64,000 nucleotides of DNA, taken from contig NZ_JHEG04000001.1 in assembly GCF_000760695.4 (NCBI RefSeq), positions 1,458,717 through 1,522,716 of the forward strand. Reading direction: 5' to 3'. Position numbers and translations under genes: made by a program. Below the pieces are notes generated by a model. That model was given only the letters and a program-made list of their open reading frames with translations, made no database searches and was not told the DNA's origin. Of the stretch, positions 47,273-57,179 are shown in pieces (position 1 is the stretch's first letter; each line of letters starts with the position of its first letter). Origin of the DNA: Tolypothrix bouteillei VB521301 (lineage in GTDB: Bacteria > Cyanobacteriota > Cyanobacteriia > Cyanobacteriales > Nostocaceae).

Positions 47273-49870
47273 ATGACAACCTCTCAGGAGAGGATTATCC
47301 CGACCGATCTGGGGAACGAAATGTCCCGGTCTTATTTAGAGTACGCCATGAGCGTGATTGTAGGTCGGGCGCTGCCAGATGCCAGGGATGGTCTGAAACC
47401 TGTGCATCGTCGTATCCTCTATGCTATGCATGAATTGGGATTGACCGCAGATCGCCCTTTTCGTAAATGCGCTCGTGTAGTAGGGGAAGTATTGGGTAAA
47501 TATCACCCTCACGGTGACACAGCGGTCTATGACGCTCTAGTGCGAATGGCGCAAGATTTTTCCATGAGATCGCCCTTAATTGCAGGGCATGGAAACTTCG
47601 GTTCTATAGACAACGATCCACCTGCGGCAATGCGATACACCGAATGCCGCTTGCAAGCTTTAACGAGTGACGCTCTACTACAAGATATTGAGTCAGAAAC
47701 TGTCGATTTTGTAAATAACTTCGACGGTTCCCAGCAAGAACCAACTGTTTTGCCCGCACGGGTTCCACAGCTGCTACTTAATGGTTCTTCCGGGATTGCC
47801 GTGGGTATGGCAACCAATATTCCCCCTCATAATTTGGGTGAGTTGATTGATGGATTGGTAGCACTGATTCACAATCCAGATATTAACGATACTCAATTAA
47901 TGCAGTATATTCCCGGTCCTGATTTTCCAACAGGTGGTCAGATTTTGGGTACCGGACCAATTAAAGAAGCCTATACTATAGGGCGCGGTTCAATAACCAT
48001 GCGCGGTGTGGCACAAATTGAAACTATAGAACAAAGGGGAAGACCGGATAGAGAAGCAATAATTGTTACTGAATTGCCTTACCAAACTAACAAAGCAGCA
48101 CTGATTGAAAAAATCGCTGAGTTGGTAAATGACAAGAAAATAGAGGGAATTGCAGATATTCGAGATGAGAGCGATCGCGATGGTATGCGAATCGTGATTG
48201 AACTCAAACGGGACGCTTATCCCAGGGTTGTCCTCAACAATCTCTACAAACAAACGCCAATACAAGCCAACTTTGGGGCGAATATGCTGGCGCTTGTCAA
48301 TGGCGAGCCGCAGGTTCTCACCCTCAAGCAATTCTTGCAAGTCTTTCTAGATTTCCGTATAGAAGCCATCACCAAACGCACGCAGTATGAACTGCGGAAA
48401 GCTGAAGAACGCGACCATATTTTGCAAGGGTTATTGATTGCTCTCTCGCACTTAGATGAAATTATTAACTTAATTCGCCATGCTCCTGACGCGCCTACAG
48501 CAAAAGGAGAGTTAGTCTCAACCTACGGACTCTCTGAAGTGCAAGCCGATGCAATTTTGCAGATGCAACTGCGGCGTTTGACAGCTTTGGAAGCAGATAA
48601 AATTCGCTTGGAACACGAAGAATTACAAGCCCTCATTACCGATCTGCGCGATATTCTCGCACGTCGAGAGCGAATTTTGGAAATCATTGAGAATGAGGTG
48701 AAGCATCTCAAAGAGAAATACGCAACGCCTCGCCGTACAGTCATTTCGCCTTTAGAAGGGGAAATAGATGATCGGGACTTGATTGCCAATGAAAAGGTTG
48801 TCATTTTAGTGACAGAACAAGGCTATATCAAACGGATGCCGGTCAACACCTTTGAGGCGCAAAGCCGCGCAACTAGAGGCAAAGCCGCAGCAAAGATGAA
48901 AGAAGATGATGGGGTTGAGCATTTCCTGACTTGCTGCGACCACGATAGTGTTTTGTTCTTTAGCGAGCGAGGTGTTGTTTACTGCCTGAAAACCTATCAA
49001 ATACCCGTAAGTTCTCGTACCAGCAGGGGAACACCAATTGTCCAATTGCTACCCGTTCCTAAAGAGGAAAAAATTACCTCAATAGTTCCCGTAACGGAGT
49101 TTAGCAGCGATGAATATTTGGTCATGCTGACTAACGGTGGCTACATCAAGAAAACTGAATTGGCAGCGTTTAGTAATATTCGTGCCAATGGCTTGATTGC
49201 TATTTCTCTAGAAGAAGGGGATCAACTCCGTTGGGTGAGAAGAGCAAGAGTGGAAGATAGCGTTATCATTGGCTCGCGCCGGGGGATGGCAATTCACTTT
49301 AGATGCAATCACGAACAACTGCGTCCTTTGGGACGGGCGACTCGTGGGGTAAAAGCTATGAAACTGCGCGATAAAGATGAACTGGTGGGAATGGATATTC
49401 TTCCAGCAGCGATTCTTGCTACTTTAAATACAGACATAGAAACTGAAATCGAGGAAGTCGAAACGGAAGAACTCCTTGAGGTTGATGCAAATGAAGAATC
49501 TGTAGAAGTTGCAGGTAACGGCAGTACTGGTCCGTGGGTGTTGGTGATTACAATGGGAGGGTATGGCAAGCGCGTACCGGTTTCCCAGTTCCGCCTGCAA
49601 AAACGTGCCGGTCAGGGTATCATGGCGACTAAATTCAAAAACCGCAAAATCAAAGACCAATTGGCAACCTTACATATCGTAAACAATGATGATGCGGAGA
49701 TTATGATGGTCACCAGTCGCGGTATCATCATTCGTCAGGCGGTGAATGCGATTTCAATTCAATCGCGATCGGCAACTGGGGTACGAGTGCAGCGCCTTGA
49801 CGAAGATGACGTTATCACGGGAGTGGCAATAGTTCCCCCCGATACTGTTGATGCAACCGAAGCAGAGTAA
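47273..49870 (+). CDS. gyrA: DNA gyrase subunit A
   Basis: Breakage-reunion subunit of a type IIA topoisomerase, 865 residues. The catalytic tyrosine is Tyr122 in [10 protein letters not shown]. The tower/coiled-coil region spans about 360-480. The C-terminal beta-pinwheel carries QKRAGQG, a GyrA box variant (Q-R/K-R-G/A-G-x-G), which favours gyrase over ParC. An acidic insert (about 725-745, [18 protein letters not shown]) interrupts two pinwheel blades. The lnt gene overlaps its last 20 bases. Cyanobacteria often carry a second GyrA-like gene, so the symbol is likely but not exclusive. Confidence 0.94.
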   Translation: MTTSQERIIPTDLGNEMSRSYLEYAMSVIVGRALPDARDGLKPVHRRILYAMHELGLTADRPFRKCARVVGEVLGKYHPHGDTAVYDALVRMAQDFSMRSPLIAGHGNFGSIDNDPPAAMRYTECRLQALTSDALLQDIESETVDFVNNFDGSQQEPTVLPARVPQLLLNGSSGIAVGMATNIPPHNLGELIDGLVALIHNPDINDTQLMQYIPGPDFPTGGQILGTGPIKEAYTIGRGSITMRGVAQIETIEQRGRPDREAIIVTELPYQTNKAALIEKIAELVNDKKIEGIADIRDESDRDGMRIVIELKRDAYPRVVLNNLYKQTPIQANFGANMLALVNGEPQVLTLKQFLQVFLDFRIEAITKRTQYELRKAEERDHILQGLLIALSHLDEIINLIRHAPDAPTAKGELVSTYGLSEVQADAILQMQLRRLTALEADKIRLEHEELQALITDLRDILARRERILEIIENEVKHLKEKYATPRRTVISPLEGEIDDRDLIANEKVVILVTEQGYIKRMPVNTFEAQSRATRGKAAAKMKEDDGVEHFLTCCDHDSVLFFSERGVVYCLKTYQIPVSSRTSRGTPIVQLLPVPKEEKITSIVPVTEFSSDEYLVMLTNGGYIKKTELAAFSNIRANGLIAISLEEGDQLRWVRRARVEDSVIIGSRRGMAIHFRCNHEQLRPLGRATRGVKAMKLRDKDELVGMDILPAAILATLNTDIETEIEEVETEELLEVDANEESVEVAGNGSTGPWVLVITMGGYGKRVPVSQFRLQKRAGQGIMATKFKNRKIKDQLATLHIVNNDDAEIMMVTSRGIIIRQAVNAISIQSRSATGVRVQRLDEDDVITGVAIVPPDTVDATEAE

Positions 49871-51545
49871 GCAGACCAGACAAGGAGATATGGAGACACG
49901 GGGACGCAGGGAATTTTTGAAAGCAACTCTCCACGTTCTAAAAAACCGTGTCTTCATTTCCTTTGCCAGCGGAATTTTGATGGGGTTGACGGTTGCACCT
50001 TTTGGTGCATGGTTCTTCACATGGATTGCCCTTGCTCCCCTATGGGCAATCGTTGTTAATTCTGCACAACGAAATAACTCATCTCCCCTTCACCTCATCT
50101 CCCCCTCCCTAGCCTGGGGTATTGGTTATCACGGAATTGCCTTATCTTGGATTACCGGAATTCACCCCATGACTTGGATGGGAGTTCCTTGGTTGGCAAG
50201 TTTGGCGATCGCTTTATTTTGCTGGACGTTCATTACCTTGTGGGGAGCAGCATTAGTTGCTACTTGGGCAACTTGTTTCTCCTTGGTTTTAAATTTTCAA
50301 GTTTGGACGCACCGTAAATTCAAATCCTTTTCCCCCTCCGCTCCTCCCCCTCTCGTTCGCGTTTTGATTGGTACGGGTATCTGGTGCGGATTAGAAGCAC
50401 TTTGGAGTGCGGGACCGTTGTGGTGGACTTCTCTTTCTTACACGCAAAGCCCGCAGAATCTTGTCATTTTACATTTAGGTCAACTGTCTGGACCGAGTGC
50501 GGTGACTGCGGCTATTGTGGCAGTGAATGGTTTGCTTGCGGAAGCATGGATAAACCGTAGAGGCGCAGAGAACACAGAGAAAAGAACGCAATTTCTGACC
50601 TCTGCGCCTCTGCGCCTCAGTTATTTAGTTTCTGCGGTTGCATTATTCATTTTGCTCCATCTCATTGGTTTGAGTTTATACAGCCGTCCTTTAGTTCAGC
50701 AACCAGAAGCAGCGTTGAAAGTGGGGATTGTTCAGGGGAATGTTCCTAATGAAATCAAGCTTTTTCGAGAAGGTTTTCGTCGTGCTATTGAAGGTTACAC
50801 CACAGGTTATGTCACCCTAACAGATCGAGGTGTTGATGCCGTGCTAACTCCAGAGGGTGCTTTGCCTTTTTTCCAAAACGAGATCGTGACAAGCTCTTTA
50901 GTAGACGCGGTGCGGGAAAAAAAGAAAGTTGCTTGGATTGGAGGTTTTTATAGAGATGGGCGCAGTTATACAAACAGCTTGTTTACAGTTACGGGCAGTG
51001 GTGTGATTTTTAGCCGCTACGGCAAAGTTAAGATGGTACCGATTGGGGAGTATGTTCCTTTCGAGGAAATTTTGGGTGGTCTGATTGACCGTTTGTCACC
51101 TTTGAAGGAACACCAGGTTGCAGGGAAGCAAAATCAAGTATTTGACACCCCTTTTGGTCGTGCTATTGTCGGAATTTGCTATGAATCGGCTTTTTCCGAA
51201 CATTTCCGCCGTCAAGCTGCGGTAGGGGGAGAATTTATACTCGGACCTTCTAATGATGCTCACTACAGTGCTGCTATGCCGACGCAGCATCACGCACAGG
51301 ATATTATGCGGGCTATTGAAACTGATAGATGGGCGGTGAGGGCAACAAATACGGGATATTCAGCTTTTGTCGATCCTCACGGTAGGACATTGTGGATATC
51401 GGGACACAATACTTACGAAGTTCATGCAGAAACAGTGTATCGTCTTCAAAGTAAGACTTTATACGTGCTTTGGGGTGATTGGTTGACGCCCTTATTGTTA
51501 GGATTGGGCGGTTTGGGATGGTTTGTGGGAAATCGGTTTTCGTAA
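49851..51545 (+). CDS. lnt: Apolipoprotein N-acyltransferase
   Basis: Membrane enzyme that adds the third acyl chain to lipoproteins. About six hydrophobic segments in the first 250 residues precede a nitrilase-fold domain with Glu in TPEGALPF, Lys in [14 protein letters not shown] and Cys in [13 protein letters not shown] final membrane segment lies near the C-terminus. The ATG at 49851 overlaps gyrA; a TTG precedes it and another ATG at 49890 has AAGGAG only 2 bases away. The first 30 residues and the segment [15 protein letters not shown] appear encoded by dispersed repeat DNA inserted in frame. It is likely co-transcribed with gyrA. Confidence 0.92.
   Translation: MQPKQSKQTRQGDMETRGRREFLKATLHVLKNRVFISFASGILMGLTVAPFGAWFFTWIALAPLWAIVVNSAQRNNSSPLHLISPSLAWGIGYHGIALSWITGIHPMTWMGVPWLASLAIALFCWTFITLWGAALVATWATCFSLVLNFQVWTHRKFKSFSPSAPPPLVRVLIGTGIWCGLEALWSAGPLWWTSLSYTQSPQNLVILHLGQLSGPSAVTAAIVAVNGLLAEAWINRRGAENTEKRTQFLTSAPLRLSYLVSAVALFILLHLIGLSLYSRPLVQQPEAALKVGIVQGNVPNEIKLFREGFRRAIEGYTTGYVTLTDRGVDAVLTPEGALPFFQNEIVTSSLVDAVREKKKVAWIGGFYRDGRSYTNSLFTVTGSGVIFSRYGKVKMVPIGEYVPFEEILGGLIDRLSPLKEHQVAGKQNQVFDTPFGRAIVGICYESAFSEHFRRQAAVGGEFILGPSNDAHYSAAMPTQHHAQDIMRAIETDRWAVRATNTGYSAFVDPHGRTLWISGHNTYEVHAETVYRLQSKTLYVLWGDWLTPLLLGLGGLGWFVGNRFS
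50560..50610. repeat. Dispersed repeat inside the lnt coding region
   Basis: GAGGCGCAGAG (50560-50570) and CTCTGCGCCTC (50600-50610) form a perfect 11-bp stem around a 29-base loop. The CTCTGCGCCTCTGCG motif is the same family as the interior of the element at 1316-1449. Here it lies within the lnt frame without breaking it, in a loop between membrane segments. Confidence 0.7.
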
Positions 51546-51606
51546 TTTTTTGACACTCTCCTGCCTAAAGTTATGTCGTTTACAACACCACTGCCATAAA
51601 TCTGGG

Positions 51607-51699
51607 ATGAGTAAGAAACGGTTTTACAAGCAGCTTATTAAAAAGGCTGATGAACGCTTCGACAATCATTTGCTCCAGTTAAAGGAGGAGAACGAATGA
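51607..51699 (+). CDS. 30-codon frame coupled to HTH antitoxin gene
   Basis: ATG at 51607 opens a basic 30-residue frame (MSKKRFYKQLIKKADERFDN and a short end) whose TGA overlaps the ATG of the next gene (ATGA). The overlap implies translational coupling. AAAGGAGGAGAACG near its end is the Shine-Dalgarno for the downstream gene. It could be a small leader or the remnant of an upstream toxin gene; no family is recognised. Confidence 0.35.
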   Translation: MSKKRFYKQLIKKADERFDNHLLQLKEENE

Positions 51700-52052
51700 C
51701 AATGACTAAAGGGAAAATCTTGCAAGATATATGGGATAATTTGCCAGAAGATCGTAAGCAACGAATACAGGATCGGGCTGAAGAATTAGAAGCTGAATAT
51801 CTCTGTTTGCAGGAACTGCGAAAAGCCGCAGGACTAACGCAGGCGGAAATTGCACGAAGCTTGCGAATGCCGCAATCTAACGTGTCACGTCTGGAAAGAG
51901 AGTCTGATATGTTGCTGTCTACTTTGAGGAACTACATTGATGCTATGGGAGGCAATCTAACTATTGTAGTTGAGCTTCCGAATAAGCCACCTGTTCGTCT
52001 AAATACATTAAGTGACCTTGTAAGCCAGGACGTAGACAGTAAAATATGTTAA
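51696..52052 (+). CDS. XRE-family HTH protein, antitoxin-like
   Basis: A 118-residue protein with a helix-turn-helix at about 40-75 (LRKAAGLTQAEIARSLRMPQSNVSRLE). MLLSTLRNYIDAMGGNLTIVVELP after it is typical of HigA-like antitoxins paired with RelE/HigB toxins. An excellent Shine-Dalgarno, AAAGGAGGAG, precedes the ATG. No toxin gene of normal size lies on either side, so it is an orphan in this window. A regulator outside a toxin-antitoxin role is possible. Confidence 0.83.
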   Translation: MTMTKGKILQDIWDNLPEDRKQRIQDRAEELEAEYLCLQELRKAAGLTQAEIARSLRMPQSNVSRLERESDMLLSTLRNYIDAMGGNLTIVVELPNKPPVRLNTLSDLVSQDVDSKIC

Positions 52053-52324
52053 GAAAAAATATGCTGAGAAAAAGAAGGGTAGTCTATTAACTGCGAGTTA
52101 GTCTTACTTTATTGTCTGGAGGATATTTTTGAGATAAAGGTTCGTGATACGGGCAATTAGATTTCTGACTAAATCAGACAATTTAAGAAAATAGTTTTTT
52201 TAAAAGTAAACATTCCTGACTTTTTCATACTGTTGTTTTGTCAAGAACAACTTATTTTTGACTTATGGTATGGCTAGTACCAACAATTGTAAATTTTGTA
52301 AATGAAATTATAGGAACTAATCCG

Positions 52325-52747
52325 ATGTCAACACAACAAAATAAAGAGATTGCTCGAAAATTCTGCGACCAGACTTGGGGAAAGGGAAATTTGGCAATAG
52401 TAGACGAACTTGCCAGTCGTGACTTTAAAGTTTCTTATCCCATACTGCCTGAAGTATTAGACCGTGAGGGGTTTAAAGTGTGGGTTGCTGATACTCACAC
52501 GGGATTGCCAGATCTACAGTTTACAATTACGGATGCGATCGCTGAAGGAGAAAAGGTAGCTATTATCTGGACTGCTCGAGGCACTCATAAAGGCGAGATA
52601 AAATTTCTCAATCTTCCTCCAACATTCAAATCTGCATCATGGGGCGGGATAAGTATTTATCGCATTGTTGAAGGTAAGGTTGTTGAAGAGCAAGGACAAG
52701 AAGATGCATTGGGAGTTTTTCAACAACTTGGTTTAATTCCTACCTGA
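52325..52747 (+). CDS. SnoaL-like ester cyclase family protein
   Basis: A 140-residue NTF2-fold protein. The ATG at 52325 (MSTQQNKEIARKFCDQTWGKGN) has AGGAAC upstream and fits the family; an upstream ATG at 52265 would add 20 hydrophobic residues that family members lack. FTITDAIAEGEKVAIIWTARGTHKG and SIYRIVEGKVVEE match SnoaL-like polyketide cyclase relatives. Enzymatic function in this group varies widely and is not predictable here. It is convergent with the secretion-like cluster. Confidence 0.85.
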   Translation: MSTQQNKEIARKFCDQTWGKGNLAIVDELASRDFKVSYPILPEVLDREGFKVWVADTHTGLPDLQFTITDAIAEGEKVAIIWTARGTHKGEIKFLNLPPTFKSASWGGISIYRIVEGKVVEEQGQEDALGVFQQLGLIPT

Positions 52748-52778
52748 TAACTGCGGTTTTGTCTTTGCTTTACAAACG

Positions 52779-53393
52779 TTAGTCGTTTCGCCTTTCGACT
52801 CCCGTATTTCCATAATTTTGTCTGTTGTTTCCTCTTATGCAAGATCCTGCGCCAGCATAGGAGGGATCGGCGAAAACAGCTAAGGTATTATATTCGGGCG
52901 CACCTTCTCCGTAGTTGACTCGGAAGGTGTACAACTTTCTTTGTCCTTGCTTTTCAGTCACCACGGTCAGCAGTGTGGAGTTCGTGTTGGGAAGCCCCGG
53001 AATGTTAAGTTTTTGAATTCGTCTGAGGTGAATGACACTTGCTGCTGAGCTTTCACAATCTCCTGTTTCTGACCCTTGTTGACCAAACTGCAAGCACATA
53101 GGACCATCAAAATCTAATGTAACTTTGGACGGGTCATCTAACCAAACTTTTTTAATTGTCTCGCCAGCTTGAATAAAGCTTAAGTTCGTCCCTTGTTGAA
53201 ACCAAACTGTAATATCGGGTATTGCGCCTCCTAAACCCTGAGCTTGGCAGGAAAATATGGAACGCAAGACAGCGTTATTTGCTAAGGCACTACTTGCTAG
53301 CAATAACATTGCCACTGAGAAAAAGAAGGAAGCTAGAGGGAGGAAATAAGGATTGTTTGGGGTGTTTTCTGGAATGTTGGTCTTGTCGTTCAT
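52779..53393 (-). CDS. VirB9/TraK-like secretion protein (putative)
   Basis: An exported 204-residue protein from the ATG at 53393; a GTG at 53417 would add 8 residues. A signal peptide is seen at about 13-38 (ending SSALA). The beta-rich rest has VWFQQGTNLSFIQAGETI, KVWLDDPSKV, VIHLRRIQKLNIPGLPNT and LTVVTEKQGQRKLYTFRV. That order of strands, ending in a threonine-rich L-V-T patch and YxFxV, is like the N-terminal domain of VirB9/TraK outer-membrane components. It lacks a VirB9 C-terminal domain, as TraK-like short forms do. It is last in the cluster, 319 bases after the VirB10-like gene. Confidence 0.6.
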   Translation of the reverse strand: MNDKTNIPENTPNNPYFLPLASFFFSVAMLLLASSALANNAVLRSIFSCQAQGLGGAIPDITVWFQQGTNLSFIQAGETIKKVWLDDPSKVTLDFDGPMCLQFGQQGSETGDCESSAASVIHLRRIQKLNIPGLPNTNSTLLTVVTEKQGQRKLYTFRVNYGEGAPEYNTLAVFADPSYAGAGSCIRGNNRQNYGNTGVERRND

Positions 53394-53607
53394 AGTAGCT
53401 TTTTGATTTTCAAGCACACCCTGTAGCAGATGGACGTGGATATTTTGTTTTTACGTTAGGTGTATCAGTCGCTGAAATTTTTCGACCTTACAGCAATTTT
53501 TGAGTTTAATAAAACCAATCTTATAGGGTGTAAAGCAGCGCGTTACCCAGAGTAGTGCCTTGTCCTGGAGTTACCCCCGTTGAAGCAACTGTGGAGTATC
53601 CTCGCCC

Positions 53608-53628
53608 GCCCTTTGCTCTGGAAAGGGC
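53608..53628. repeat. Hairpin between VirB10-like and VirB9-like genes
   Basis: GCCCTTT-GCTCTGG-AAAGGGC is a perfect 7-bp stem in the 319-base gap between the two genes. No T-run follows on the minus strand, so it may be a processing or attenuation signal, or only a dispersed repeat. The gap shows no gene. Confidence 0.4.
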
Positions 53629-53712
53629 AGAGATGCCCATTCCACAAAAAATTATGTGATTTATTCACTTGAAAATTATACTCATAAAGTTTGCGTATGA
53701 ACTTGGTAGCCG

Positions 53713-55350
53713 TTAAAATTGCGTAGCTCGATCGACTCTAACTTCCATTTTTGTGCCTGCTGGTAGATACCAAATATTAGTTCTCTGTGCTCTTTGAGAC
53801 TGTGTCTGTTGAATGCGTCGGGTTAATTCCGGAACGATAGATCTCATACCACCATCAGCAACCGCAGCTGCAATATTGTCTTGGTTCTCATCCTCACAAA
53901 TATAATCGCGATCGTTGTTACTATTTATGTATTCATAACGGCACGTTCTCCTTTGACGGTTAATAATTTCTCCCGCCTTTTGAGCACCTCCAAAGGCAAA
54001 TAGCATCACATCACGCCCGATAGACGATCCTCCTTTACCGGAATACTGCGTTGCCACTGGAGGTCTACCACCCGCCCCACTAACTGTCAATGCATCTTGC
54101 GGTACACTCTTTTCTACACGCTCGCCATTTTCTTGCCAGATCACTTTATCTACATCAAGATCTACCAACCCACCTTCAGAAATAGAACTCACTTTAGTGT
54201 GTAGTTCTGCCTTTGCTGGTATAACGACAGAACCGTCTTCAGCTTTTAATGGTTCCCTAAGTTGCACCACAAATACTTGATTGTTACTATTGTTCTCACG
54301 ACCTCTATTGACCGATCCATATAGACCTTTGACTAAAGTAGCCTTGGCACTACTTCCTACCACTGTCGATTTAGATGCTTTGGTTCTCCTCTGTGCTACC
54401 AGGCTATCTGTCTCTGAAGGCGCTATTCTAACAGGAGGTCTGGGAGTGACTAGAGGTTGTGGTGCTGGTATATCATTAGGTCTGCTAGCGATTGTTGCAT
54501 TGCTGGTATTTTGATTATCGGGAGTAGATACTTGACCGTAGCTACCCAATTTCGCCAATCTTGACCATTCCTGAAGGGGATCTGATGTTGGTGGTGAAGT
54601 AAATTCTACAGATGACCCAAGTGGCGGCGGAACTGGTGGGAGTTCGGCTGGTAGAGTCGGTGTTCTGGCTGCAACTTGAGGCGCTCTAACGGGGCGATCG
54701 ACTGTTACAATTCTATCTCGATAAACAGTTCTCACTACGGGTGAGGCTGGTATCCTTTGTACTATCACCCTTGGTTTTTCTCGGGAAGAATCTCGCGATG
54801 CCAACTCTGGATTCGATCTCGCCGCAATTCGAGAGGTGTCTGGTTTTAAGGTTCTGAGTTGTTGTTGTGCTGCTTTGACGGCTGCTGCTTGTTCGGTGAG
54901 AGCAAGTTTTGATTTCAGTGCTTCATTTTCTCTTTCAAGCTGCTCTAGGCGTGATTCTGGTTTGGGTTGCGGTGGTGCTTCAGTTATTGAACTGCGATTT
55001 TGACTGCTAGGCTTATTGTTGGTACCGCTCATTAACTGTGTCAAAAACGTACCAGCGACGATAACTACAGTCAAAGTAGCAGCCCCCACCAACCCCAACT
55101 TGGCAAAGGGATTGGACGATAGGGGTTGAGTTGTTTGAAGTTCTTGTGGTTCTTGTGGTTCAGAAAGGGATGGCTGTCTTACAGGAACTTCACCCCCGTC
55201 AGAAGAAGATGGAGATTCTTCTTCCAAACCAACTAATCTTGCCATCCGTGCTTCTAGATCGGAAGAGTCTTCAGGTTGAAAATCACCCGAATTATAAGGG
55301 GTATCTTCTGAATCACTAAAAGAGTGAGAGGGAGTTTGGTATGTAGTCAT
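53713..55350 (-). CDS. VirB10/TrbI-like protein
   Basis: A 545-residue bitopic protein that in type IV secretion systems spans both membranes. It has an acidic cytoplasmic tail (1-80), one membrane segment (about 85-107), a coiled coil (about 130-165), a long Pro/Arg-rich periplasmic linker (170-330) and a C-terminal beta domain (about 335-545). The last contains VFVVQLREPLKAEDGSVVIP, the VIPAKAEL motif region of VirB10/TrbI, and PAGTKMEVRVDRATQF at the end. This is the clearest T4SS core homologue besides the ATPase. Confidence 0.82.
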   Translation of the reverse strand: MTTYQTPSHSFSDSEDTPYNSGDFQPEDSSDLEARMARLVGLEEESPSSSDGGEVPVRQPSLSEPQEPQELQTTQPLSSNPFAKLGLVGAATLTVVIVAGTFLTQLMSGTNNKPSSQNRSSITEAPPQPKPESRLEQLERENEALKSKLALTEQAAAVKAAQQQLRTLKPDTSRIAARSNPELASRDSSREKPRVIVQRIPASPVVRTVYRDRIVTVDRPVRAPQVAARTPTLPAELPPVPPPLGSSVEFTSPPTSDPLQEWSRLAKLGSYGQVSTPDNQNTSNATIASRPNDIPAPQPLVTPRPPVRIAPSETDSLVAQRRTKASKSTVVGSSAKATLVKGLYGSVNRGRENNSNNQVFVVQLREPLKAEDGSVVIPAKAELHTKVSSISEGGLVDLDVDKVIWQENGERVEKSVPQDALTVSGAGGRPPVATQYSGKGGSSIGRDVMLFAFGGAQKAGEIINRQRRTCRYEYINSNNDRDYICEDENQDNIAAAVADGGMRSIVPELTRRIQQTQSQRAQRTNIWYLPAGTKMEVRVDRATQF

Positions 55351-55378
55351 TGTATTATGTATGTAGATAAGCTTTACT

Positions 55379-56065
55379 TTAAGAGCACTTTCGATCTGTT
55401 ATCTCACATATATTGTATATTTCCAGTTTTGCTTCACCGAGGCGATGTACTGCTAAATCCAGAGGAAGTGGGACTTTGGGTAGCGATGTTATCTGTTCGT
55501 CTACTGCTTGAACTAAAATTTGTTTCCGAAAAGGAGAGGTATCTCCTAAAGGGTCAGCACTTGTAAAAACTATGTGATTGCCAATTATCTCTACCTTCCA
55601 CTTACCATCCTCACCCTCAACCTTTGTTGGTTCAGAGATTCTTTGTACCACCAACACAGATTCAGTTCCTTTATTAATATTTCCTGCTTGATTTTCTGGA
55701 ATTAATTTATTAACTTCTAGCTCGAATCTTTGCCTCGCCTGACCTGTTAGCAATTGAGAACTCAATTGCCAGACTGTTCTGGGCGGCTGTTTTTGCGACC
55801 AGGTCAGCATTAAGGTCATGGTTTCGCCCACAAAGCGTCGAATCGTCGCTGGGTTTCGCTCTAAATTCTGTTTGGGGTCTGCTGTTATGGCACTACCATC
55901 AGCAAGTTGCACCAAACTTTGAGTTGTATTTCTACGATTCAACTGCTGCAACATCGAACCATGATACATAAGTACTAGCAAAGCTAACAGATTTAGACCG
56001 AACGTTGCTACTGCTAACAGTGGTAATATGTTTGTTTTTTTGTTTTCCTGTTTAAGTAACTGCAT
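55379..56065 (-). CDS. VirB8/TraE-like protein, second copy
   Basis: A 228-residue bitopic protein: short basic cytoplasmic tail, membrane segment at about 14-36, then a periplasmic alpha/beta domain. LVQLADGSAITADPKQNLER and PATIRRFVGETMTLMLTWSQ align with the neighbouring 277-residue protein. WKVEIIGNHIVFTS is like a VirB8/TraE core strand. It ends 28 bases before the VirB10-like start. The position and topology support a VirB8-like inner-membrane scaffold. Confidence 0.62.
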   Translation of the reverse strand: MQLLKQENKKTNILPLLAVATFGLNLLALLVLMYHGSMLQQLNRRNTTQSLVQLADGSAITADPKQNLERNPATIRRFVGETMTLMLTWSQKQPPRTVWQLSSQLLTGQARQRFELEVNKLIPENQAGNINKGTESVLVVQRISEPTKVEGEDGKWKVEIIGNHIVFTSADPLGDTSPFRKQILVQAVDEQITSLPKVPLPLDLAVHRLGEAKLEIYNICEITDRKCS

Positions 56066-56114
56066 TTAGTATTCATTATTTAATTCGATGTTTTCTCAGA
56101 CTAATAAATGTCAT

Positions 56115-56948
56115 TTATCTAATAAAGCTTTCAGAATTTTCTATATTTTCTTGGCAAGAATTATTTCCTGTTGAACCTCCATATCCATCTAGCAAACACA
56201 AATTACGTATTTCAGATATTTCCATCTTTTCAGCACGGATTGCGTAAACTGCTTTTTGCAAGTTTGTCATCAAGTCGGCTTGTGGATATCCAAATGTATT
56301 AACTGCTTTCACAATCACATCTTTATTAAAAGGAACTATTACTTTTTTATCTTCTTGAAAGCGCTTCTTTTGCACGAGATCTGCAACTATACCAACTCGC
56401 CACAACCCAGGCTCTATTTTTTCAGGACGAGAAACTTGTTTGATAACTAACTGCCCTGACATGGCTTGGCTGGGGTTGTTAGAGAAGACTTCAAGTGGGG
56501 TTAGGTCTGCAATTTGTCTTAAAAAATCTTGGCGTAAATCTTCTGATAAGGCAAAACTGGCAATCCAACTGCTTGTTGCAACTTTCTTGTTGAAGCCTTG
56601 TGGCGTTTTAATAGAGATTCCTTCATCTGGTAGGGGTTTTGTCGCTTGTTCTACGGTTTGTACTGGTAGCGTTCCCGACCAGTTAAACAAGGATGCCATT
56701 GTGTTGGTCACGAATTGGCGAATGGCTTGTGGTTCTCGCTCTAAATCTTCAGCTTCAGTAATAGCGATCGCTTTACCATCAATGAGTTGTACAAAGGTAG
56801 GAGATTTTTCCAAACTGAGTTTGCGAATAGTCAATCCTTGAACGATCAGTAGAAATATCACGAATAGATGCAAACCGAAGGTGAGGAAGGCAAAGGCTCC
56901 CAAAACGCTCCCAGTTCGTTTTTGTTTTTTTTCTAGTAAACTTACCAT
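56115..56948 (-). CDS. VirB8/TraE-like protein, first copy
   Basis: A 277-residue protein with the same plan as its downstream neighbour: basic tail, membrane segment at about 16-41, periplasmic domain. FVQLIDGKAIAITEAEDLER and PQAIRQFVTNTMASLFNWSG are clearly paralogous to the 228-residue protein. It carries an insert (about 100-125) and a longer Cys/Ser/Asn-rich tail. GLWRVGIVADLV is the likely core strand. Gap to the next gene is 49 bases. Tandem duplication of a VirB8 gene is unusual. Confidence 0.6.
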   Translation of the reverse strand: MVSLLEKKQKRTGSVLGAFAFLTFGLHLFVIFLLIVQGLTIRKLSLEKSPTFVQLIDGKAIAITEAEDLEREPQAIRQFVTNTMASLFNWSGTLPVQTVEQATKPLPDEGISIKTPQGFNKKVATSSWIASFALSEDLRQDFLRQIADLTPLEVFSNNPSQAMSGQLVIKQVSRPEKIEPGLWRVGIVADLVQKKRFQEDKKVIVPFNKDVIVKAVNTFGYPQADLMTNLQKAVYAIRAEKMEISEIRNLCLLDGYGGSTGNNSCQENIENSESFIR

Positions 56949-57118
56949 CGATTCATCCCCTTTCCCAATCTTCTCCAGCCTTTGTTTTGGTAGCCTCTGT
57001 TGTTAACTTTGCCCGATCGCCTGCTATCAATACTACTTGGAGTTAGTCTTTATTATAGGTATACAATCCAACATATCGCCATACCGATTTGATGGGAGAT
57101 TTTGGGAATTGCTGTCTG

Positions 57119-57165
57119 GGCGATCGCTTCGCGCTTCGGCGCAAGCCGTACCCAGATCGCTCTCT
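57119..57165. repeat. HIP1-containing repeat between cluster genes
   Basis: In the 231-base gap between the VirB8-like and VirB6-like genes, GGCGATCGCTTCGCGCTTCGG followed by GCGCAAGCCGTACCCAGATCGC forms an imperfect palindrome of a dispersed cyanobacterial repeat. No gene is supported in the gap. Confidence 0.45.
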
Positions 57166-57179
57166 AGTATACTCACACC

